Assembly: GCA_023213315.1 (NCBI GenBank)
Contig: JAKCPI010003278.1
Span: forward strand, 1-64,000
Direction: 5' to 3'
DNA: 64,000 nucleotides
Origin: Euborellia annulipes
Lineage: Eukaryota > Arthropoda > Insecta > Dermaptera > Anisolabididae
This document shows positions 58,101-64,000 of the stretch, piece after piece (position 1 is the first letter of the stretch; each line of letters opens with the position of its first letter). The notes beneath the pieces were generated by a model. It was not told the DNA's origin. It did no database searches and worked only from the letters and a program-made list of their open reading frames with translations. A program made the position numbers and the translations under genes.

Positions 58101-58205
58101 TAACTTGAAAAAGTCATTCTTAACTAGGATAACTCGTGGTTGTTATCGACGGATTCTGAGGGAATGCTTAAAATTCTGAAGTTTATTAAATTTAAATATT
58201 CGCTT
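55130..58205. other. Unassigned AT-rich sequence
   Basis: About 3 kb without recognisable genes. A 63-codon minus-strand frame (57380-57189, starts MGLSISILLGLPP) and a 96-codon plus frame (55650-55940) have no known domain. 57905-58075 is a decayed Penelope-type piece (see the next entry). Confidence 0.4.
57960..57998 (+). ncRNA. Decayed hammerhead motif
   Basis: TTGAAGA, stem II GGGATA/TATCCC and GAAATATATC are in hammerhead order, but the first core C and the C after GAAA are changed. AACTGAGGTTGTG and CACAACCTCAGC flank it in inverse orientation. Confidence 0.4.
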
Positions 58206-58206
58206 T

Positions 58207-58865
58207 TTTACTTTCTTTTGCCTATTTGGAGAGAAAGTATTGCATTCATGTCAAAAATGCTGATATCGAGATTTCCAATTCCAAAAATGCGGGTCCCGCA
58301 AAATGGTCTGTCTCACGAACTGTCTGTGTATGTGTGTGTGTTTACGAAATAAAGTATAAGGAAATTTTTTTTAATTTAATGTTTTTTTTCGGCATCATAG
58401 GCCATTTAGAACCACATCCATATTTATTTCAATTAATTGGTACCGGTATCCAATTCTATTAAAATAAATATTTTTTGTGCTTGGGTCGGCTACAAATACT
58501 AAATGAGCTACGAGCTTGACATTTTAAATTTATGTTAGATATCCCCTGAGACGTGAAAATAATAAGCTTTTAAATAAGAGTACTACTTAGTACTTTACTG
58601 AAGTACTTTTTCAGTATTTTTCGATTTTTTCAAAAGTCACTCTAGCAATTTTGATTTAAATTTATGAATCAATTATTTTTTAGATACTCCTTAAAATGTA
58701 TTTTCGCATTTTGCCTTCAAAATATTGTTGAAATTCTTATGAGCCGTACTTCCGGAAACGAAATATAGGTCGATACAAAAGTCCTAGTATTAAGCATAGA
58801 ACACAACTTTCAAATAGCAAAGCGAGGTGAATGTTGTGTTCTGTGCAACCAGTCACTCCAGGTTT
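58207..58865 (+). mobile_element. HP-family repeat containing a SINE
   Basis: ACTTTCTTTTGCC end, a GTGTGTATGTGTG tract, an S1 SINE insertion, the remaining body (AATAAGCTTTTAAAT, ACTTTACTGAAGTAC) and a decayed hairpin ending AGTCACTCCAGG. Confidence 0.65.
58388..58495 (-). repeat. tRNA-derived SINE (S1 family) inside the HP repeat
   Basis: GGCCATTTAGAACCACATCC and TTTCAATTAATTGGTACC are the inverted S1 tail. The sequence ends at GCTTGGGTCGGC, and HP sequence continues on both sides. Confidence 0.6.
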
Positions 58866-58869
58866 TTAA

Positions 58870-60298
58870 AAATTTATATTTTAAAAAATATTACAATAAC
58901 ATCACATAACTTTGCCTTCTTCGTCTCTGATTACAATTATATAATACATTTGCTCTTTTATAGAACATCATTAAATGTTCGTGAAAAAACATAAATAAAT
59001 CTATATATTTTATTTTACTTTATATAGTCTATAAAAAAGTGTCAAAATTCTTACTTTTATGATAATATAGAAATATAAATAAATCACAATTTAATTATAA
59101 ATATATCCCTTTTGATCTACAAATATTAGATAGGCCTACCTGATAAAATATGTGTTTGAATCGAGAGGCAATTTCCATTTCTCTCTTTGTCAATATCCTG
59201 GTTGAGATCCCTAGCCCATCATAGCCCTTGTTGACAGGATATGGCCTGCTGATGAATGAAAGTCATCATTTGGACAGTCCTGGAATGTTTCGAGCTCTGA
59301 AGAGCTCTCTCTCCCACTTCCAAATCATATCTGTTAACCCATTTACTACAATAATAACACTTCGATTATATTAAATTCTAAAATCTAACAAAATAATAGG
59401 CAAACAAATTGCAAAGTGTGATAATGAAGTCTTTGAATATTTTCATAATTAATCATAATTATTGTAGCAACTTATGATATCTGAATATCGCTACTCCAGG
59501 GGGTTCTAAACTACCTGATAGCCTTATCATAATTGCGTTTTTTGTTTTCAAGTGGATACTCAAAGCAAATGTTTGCTCTTATCTCAATGAATCTAAGATA
59601 ATATTGATTCTAATTTAATTCAGATATTAAATTATTCATGACGAGTTATTAATCTTAACTCTCTTCATTTCATTTGAACTCATTTTTTCAGTCGCTCTTT
59701 AAAAAGAATCTCTCATATATACCGGATATATTTATTTATTTTTTATTTATAAATTTAAGATAACGCTTACTTTGACATAAACGATAAATTATTGCTTGGA
59801 ATTTAATTCATTCTTCAAAGATATTTTAAATAAAGAGGGTTTTTATTCTAAATTATGATGTTAATTTAATTAAATGATAGCGTTCCCTTTTTGTAATTTC
59901 TTCTTTAATGAAATTTTTATTTAGATAAAACCTGGAGATTTAATAAAAAAATTCAAAAATATTTTATTAGTCTACTTTAATTTTATTTTTTTTTTTTTTA
60001 GGCATTTTAGGCTAGTAGATATTTATCGTTTTGACTGGAGATATTAATCAACAATCTTTGACCTTATTATTGCCAATGCCCTAACAGTGCTGGGGTGTCG
60101 GTCTCGGCAATTTTACTTTGCCTGTGTCGGCATAAAATAAAATCCATAAAATGCATTCATAAAATATAGTATTTTACTATAAAACCATCTTTAATTTTCA
60201 AAACGAGATTGCCGACATTGATGTCGATCTCAGCATATTTTTTCTGTTGACAACCCTGGCCCCCTTCAATCCCGATATATATTCTATTTAATCATATA
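58870..60298. other. Unassigned AT-rich sequence
   Basis: Around 60090-60250, CGGTCTCGGCAATTTTAC and GAGATTGCCGACATTG lie in inverse orientation, a possible decayed fold-back. Otherwise nothing. Confidence 0.4.
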
Positions 60299-60306
60299 CA
60301 TATATC

Positions 60307-60676
60307 CAGTAGCGTAGCCAGGATTTCTGCTTGGGGGGGGGGGCCCAAAAGTTTTATAAACCCCCCCCCCCCCTTCACCAAGAAACTTAAAGTGGAGAAA
60401 TTTTTTTTTAGATAATATAATAATTATAAATAAAAAACAAATAAAAAAAATTTTTTTTTCTTGAAATAAAAAATAATTTTAATACAAAATTCGTAAATAT
60501 TAGAGTTTTTTTTTCAATTATTTATAAGTTTTTTGTTAGATTTTAGAATTTATGAGAGTTAATAAAATATTTATTTAAAAAAAAATAATATCATTAGGGA
60601 AAACAATAGGTATTTTTTTGTTTTGGAGAAGGCTTTGGGGGGCCCGGCCCCCTGGGCCCCCCTGAATACGCCACTG
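60307..60676. mobile_element. hAT MITE, 370 bp, TIR CAGTAGCGTAGCCAGG
   Basis: Left CAGTAGCGTAGCCAGG and right (inverted) CAGTGGCGTATTCAGG, with a perfect duplication CATATATC (60299-60306, 60677-60684). Long G and C runs near the left end can pair. Confidence 0.93.
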
Positions 60677-60684
60677 CATATATC

Positions 60685-62310
60685 TATTTTTTTTCCGTTT
60701 GAATATCTGATATTATAAAAAAGATGTAGAGTGGGTTCGTGTCTCATTTTTTTCTTATAATTTATTTAAAAGACTATTTTTCCCTTTATTACAGAATACC
60801 TTTTAACAGGGCTATTTGAAAATGTTCTATTTTGTTTAGCCAAGTTCTTTCTATATATAACTTCTGCCTCTTAGAAAATTAATAAATCACCATCTTTTAA
60901 CTTAAGAATATTATTAATACAAAGCCATTTGTTTTAAAGCCATCAGAAATTGATGATTTGATAAATTATTGACTTGTTTTTCGTTTTATATTTTCGCCAA
61001 CTTTCTACTTTAGCACGTCTTTTTGCTGGGGATGGTGGGGAAGAGGGGATGTATATACCAACTAGTATATAGGCCTTGTCGACAGGATATACTCAAAAAT
61101 TTATATATCTACTTCTTTCTCTCTCTCCAACACCCACGCTACTCCTGCATTAGTTCATTTGAAATTCTTAAAGTAGTCAGATCGATTGTTTTCATTTCAA
61201 AAGAAATTATAATTTCTTCTTTCTTCTATAAATTATAATAAAATTGGAAATAATACAATTCGAAATTACAATATTATGAAATTTTAGGTGCTTTTTTTAA
61301 TGCCAAAAAAACAAACAAAACCTAAATGGCCTCAATAGCCAAAAATGCAAAATTAAAAAAAACATATTATGTTAAAAAATTTGAAAAAAGTCGGACATAA
61401 AAGTCGCTCTTCTAAAAAACAATCTCTGAGAGGGAAAAAAACGCCAAAAAATCGACAAACTCGATTTTGAAAATCTCAAAAAACGTTTCTTTTTGTGAGA
61501 TCAGTGGAGATGCCTAAGAAATTGTGGAAAAGTCTCAAAATTAACAAAAGTCGAAAGACTTTTTCCTCAATCTATATACTTATGATAAAAGATCGACATT
61601 TCCTTTGATGTAAACTTGTTAAAACTTTACCTCGTAGAGAGAAAGAAGAAGAGGAACATGTCTTTTCTAAACACATATTCGAAAATTTGAGGGCGTAATG
61701 ATGTTTTTTTTTTTTTTTTTATCCTTCGTATGCTAATAATATGCGTCATTTTTCATGGTGAGAATAATAAAAGGAGACAAGTTGGAAACATTTACAAAAG
61801 AAAAAAAAAACGCTTATATCATACCCACAGTATAAAATAAAAAATAAATTTCCTTTTTTGTAAACACTTAATACCTGACATATCTAAAAATTATTGTTTT
61901 TTTTTTTTATGGAAATCGAATTGTGATTCGATTTGTGTCTCTCTTTTATTGCTACCTGAATTTTTTTTTTTATTTAACCTATTTTTTTAAAACTTATAAA
62001 TTTATTTTTCATTTTTGACCTAAAAATTTGCATTCTTAATAAAATTAAAATTATTCTGCAATTAAATTATAAAAGATATTTATTTAAAAAAAAAAAGTTC
62101 ATTTTGTTCTCAATCAGAGAGGCAGTGTTGACGTTATAGGTTTTATTTTGTCCAGTAATTCTCTGAATTTCAAAAATTATATTTCCACTCTAGATCTTAC
62201 GCCAAATTTCCTCATTTGAGACTTCAGACAAAACTAAAAATTTTTATTTATATAATGAATGTTGAATATAAATATTTTTAATTAATTTACTTTTTTATTA
62301 TTTTGTTTTA
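60685..62310. other. Unassigned AT-rich sequence upstream of the UTR exon
   Basis: An S1 tail (CTAAATGGCCTCAATAGCC near 61321). Many T-runs. A plus frame at 61023-61238 has no known domain. Confidence 0.45.
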
Positions 62311-62311
62311 G

Positions 62312-62396
62312 GATCCCTATGGGCTGAGTGGCGGAGTCAGGGGGGCCGTTGCGACCAGCCTCCTTCGGACCCTGCGCCCCGCCAGTAAACAAAAAG
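62312..62396 (+). other. Probable 5' UTR exon of the adenylyl cyclase gene
   Basis: An 85-bp GC-rich block stands out in AT-rich surroundings. It is bounded by a good acceptor (T-rich tract, then TTTTAG at 62306-62311) and a donor (AAAAAG|GTAAAA at 62396/62397). One frame is open through the block (begins DPYGLSGG, ends ASKQK), but joining it to the next exon gives a stop within six codons, so the exon is more likely untranslated. Joined mRNA would place A at -3 and G at +4 around the downstream ATG, a strong start context. The exon holds a minimal upstream ORF, ATG GGC TGA, at 62319-62327. An earlier donor at 62385 is possible. The exon is inferred from splice signals and composition; no transcript was seen. 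Confidence 0.55.
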
Positions 62397-62763
62397 GTAA
62401 AATTCAACTTTTATTAATAATAATCTTTCTCATTATTTTTTATGACTTGAAAAGACTAGTTTTTACTTTTTTATTTTCTCTAATAATAGATTAGAAAATA
62501 ATATATATATACGTCACAGTACATAACTAAATAAACGTTTATACAATATATGATTTGTAAACACAAATTGTAAATTTCTCTGCTTTTCATATAATTCTCC
62601 TTTTTTAATGGCGTTGCGTCACTGGATATTTAGCTTATACCAATATATTAATGAAATTAGAAGGGGCAGCATAACTGCAACCACTAGTTTATTTTGGTTG
62701 AATTTTACCTTCTTATAGTCTCATAAAATTTGCATATTTTACACTTATTTCCTCCCCCCCCCT

Positions 62764-62915
62764 TCCCTCCTCGAGAGGCTAGAGGTGTTGACAAATGTCA
62801 ATATTGAGTCTTTAAAGCCAGGGGGCACGGGTTCGGATTCCAAGCAGTCCATTGAATATTTATTTAAATCATTTGAGTACCAAACGGTATAAATAAATGT
62901 GCTTGGACTCCAATA
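62764..62915 (+). repeat. tRNA-derived SINE (S2-related)
   Basis: CGAGAGGCTAGAGGTGTTGA, AATGTCAATATTGAG, B box GGGTTCGGATTCC and CAGTCCATTGAATATTTATT, ending in a CATTTGAGTACCAAACGG palindrome. It is the uninterrupted relative of the copy split at 44076. Confidence 0.7.
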
Positions 62916-62917
62916 CG

Positions 62918-63163
62918 CGAGCCCGGCTCGAGTCGCCTTTAAATGAGCTAAATCCGCAAGTATGTGGGCTCTCGCGAGCCGAGCCGAGGCGGGACAGAGC
63001 CGTCTAGGCTCGGCTCGGCTCGGGAGCAGATCCGCACCTGTGTGGGCTCTCATGAATCGGGCTCGTGCCTCAGGTAAAGTATTTTATTTTATTTTTGGCT
63101 CGGCTCGCCTCGTGAGAGCCCACACACATGCGGATTTGGCTCGTTTGTAGGCGAGCCGAGCCG
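62918..63163. mobile_element. GGCTCG-repeat element, hAT-like
   Basis: Ends GAGCCCGGCTCGAGTCGCC and (inverted) AGCCCGGCTCGGCTCGCC, then AAATCCGC on both sides. The interior repeats GGCTCGGCTCG and GTGTGGGCTCTC on both strands. No target duplication seen, so the class is tentative. Confidence 0.6.
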
Positions 63164-63321
63164 GGCTTCATTTAATTAAAACCGAAATGTCTCCTGGATT
63201 GATATTTTTATTCGATAGATGCTCTCATTTTGGCTGACATCCTCTCTTCCTGTCTGTTATTCTAAAAAATATATTAAATGGAATTTTTCCTTTTTTGATC
63301 TTGTGATTTTCTTTATTTCAG

Positions 63322-63634
63322 AATGGACCACAGTGTGAAGGCGATGCACAGGCGACCCCCTGTCATCTTGGGTCGTCTAATCAATCGGCATCGATTTGAA
63401 AATGACGAACTCGAGGCACTTTATCAACGTTACATCTTCAAACTGCAGCATTCAAGTGTCTTGAGTGTGGTGGCCCTATTCGTTCTATTAACTGCCGTGT
63501 TGGCCAACCTGAGCATCGCCTATGCACAAGCACCCACCGTCCAAAATATCTATCATGGGGTACATTGTATCTTGTTTGCCCTGTTATTGGCCTTCCTCAA
63601 CACCAGACTCATGCAGGACGCATATCTTCTTTGG
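63322..63634 (+). CDS. rut: First coding exon, Ca2+/calmodulin-type adenylyl cyclase (rutabaga/type 1-like)
   Basis: This exon encodes the N-terminus of a membrane adenylyl cyclase, the enzyme class that makes cAMP from ATP at the plasma membrane. The acceptor TTTATTTCAG is at 63312-63321, the ATG at 63323, and the donor TGG|GTGAGT at 63634/63635, giving 104 codons in phase 0. Residues 23-37 read HRFENDELEALYQRY, the conserved cytosolic segment before the first membrane domain of type 1/rutabaga cyclases. A hydrophobic helix spans about residues 46-68 (LSVVALFVLLTAVL) and a second about 79-92 (HCILFALLLAFL), as expected for the first two of six helices. The rest of the first membrane domain and both catalytic domains must lie beyond the window. 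Assignment to rutabaga rather than another cyclase class rests on the N-terminal motif from family knowledge and was not checked by search. Confidence 0.85.
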
Positions 63635-64000
63635 GTGAGTTCTTAAATTTCTTTTTTCTTTGACATGTGTTTTCTTTTTTTTTAGCCAGTATCTACTAAC
63701 TCTTTTAAATTTTATTTGTCTTTTTGATTACAATTTAAAACTTTGTGAAACAAATAAAAAAGAAAAAAAAAACTTTAGTTTGATTTTTTATTAGGTATTT
63801 GAATTTTAAATATTTTCCCATACTTATAAATTTTACATCTGAATTCATATGTTCCGTACTGTCGGGAACTAAATATATGTCGACACAAAAAATCTGGTGT
63901 GACAAGCACAGTACACAACTTTCGATTACCGAAGGTAAGAGAAAGTTGTGTGCTGTGCGCCAGTCACACCAGATTTTTTTAATGTTTCTCCAAAGAACTG
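63635..64000 (+). other. Start of the intron after the first coding exon
   Basis: The intron begins with the consensus GTGAGT. It is T-rich and contains a truncated HP-family repeat at 63795-63983. It continues past the window end. Confidence 0.7.
63795..63983 (+). mobile_element. HP-family repeat, hairpin end only
   Basis: Body trace (CTTATAAATTTTACATCTG) and a complete hairpin (63893-63972) ending CACACCAGATTTTTTT, inside the adenylyl cyclase intron. Almost identical to the end of the 11488-12143 copy. Confidence 0.75.

Larger units (their letters stand above)
62397..63321 (+). other. Intron between non-coding and coding exon
   Basis: A 925-bp intron from GTAAAA to TTTCAG. It holds a tRNA-derived SINE (62764-62915) and, directly after it, a GC-rich GGCTCG-repeat element (62918-63163). 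The latter ends only about 160 bp before the coding exon, yet leaves the acceptor tract intact. Confidence 0.5.

Noticed and set aside
62312..62396. Coding exon DPYGLSGGVRGAV... as the cyclase N-terminus
   Set aside because: Splicing to 63322 in that phase gives a stop after a few codons. The downstream ATG has strong context.

Overview
The window is AT-rich, intron-like eukaryotic DNA, most likely from an arthropod. Three things support this: a spliced gene whose first coding exon closely resembles arthropod rutabaga/type 1 adenylyl cyclases, arthropod-style tRNA-derived SINEs and I/R1-like LINEs, and dense non-autonomous hAT elements. The species cannot be fixed from sequence alone. No prokaryotic, plasmid or viral gene organisation is present.

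Only one host gene is well supported. At the right edge (+ strand) a GC-rich non-coding exon (62312-62396) is followed by the first coding exon (63322-63634; ATG at 63323, 104 codons, ends in phase 0 at TGG|GTGAGT). Much of the rest may be upstream flank or long 5' introns of this gene. Two signals fit that idea: a near-ideal zero-length (recursive) splice site at 23333/23334, and a CCAAT/initiator-bearing GC-rich patch at 38225-38488. Both are predictions.

Layout. 1-4665: a decayed LINE on the - strand (gag-like ORF1 with CCHC knuckles, ORF2 with endonuclease and reverse transcriptase). 4935-6300: nested hAT elements enclosing an inverted pair of hammerhead-ribozyme sequences. 6929-8995 and 45695-47726: two copies of a 2-kb fold-back element built from 160-bp tandem monomers. 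11-13.9 kb, 29.2 kb, 31.5 kb, 37.3-37.9 kb, 53.6 kb and 60.3 kb: short hAT elements with intact 8-bp target duplications. 19.0-21.2 kb: a hairpin-ended repeat split by a hAT element that carries its own minisatellite. 23.4-25.0 kb: an inverted-repeat element with four 335-bp units. 39.7-42.8 kb: a nest of SINE, Penelope-type hammerhead and hairpin-repeat copies. 44.1-44.7 kb: a Harbinger-type MITE inside a SINE. 54.5-55.1 kb: another fold-back element.

The dominant repeat (here 'HP family') has at least 16 copies. It reads from ACTTTCTCTTACC at one end, through a GTCT/GT microsatellite, to a long hairpin ending CACACCAGA plus a T-run. This layout resembles Helentron-associated non-autonomous elements. 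Nesting gives a relative chronology: HP and SINE copies were often already present when hAT, Harbinger and Penelope-type pieces inserted. At least five hammerhead motifs have complete cores, with covarying stems between copies, although no Penelope protein is visible.
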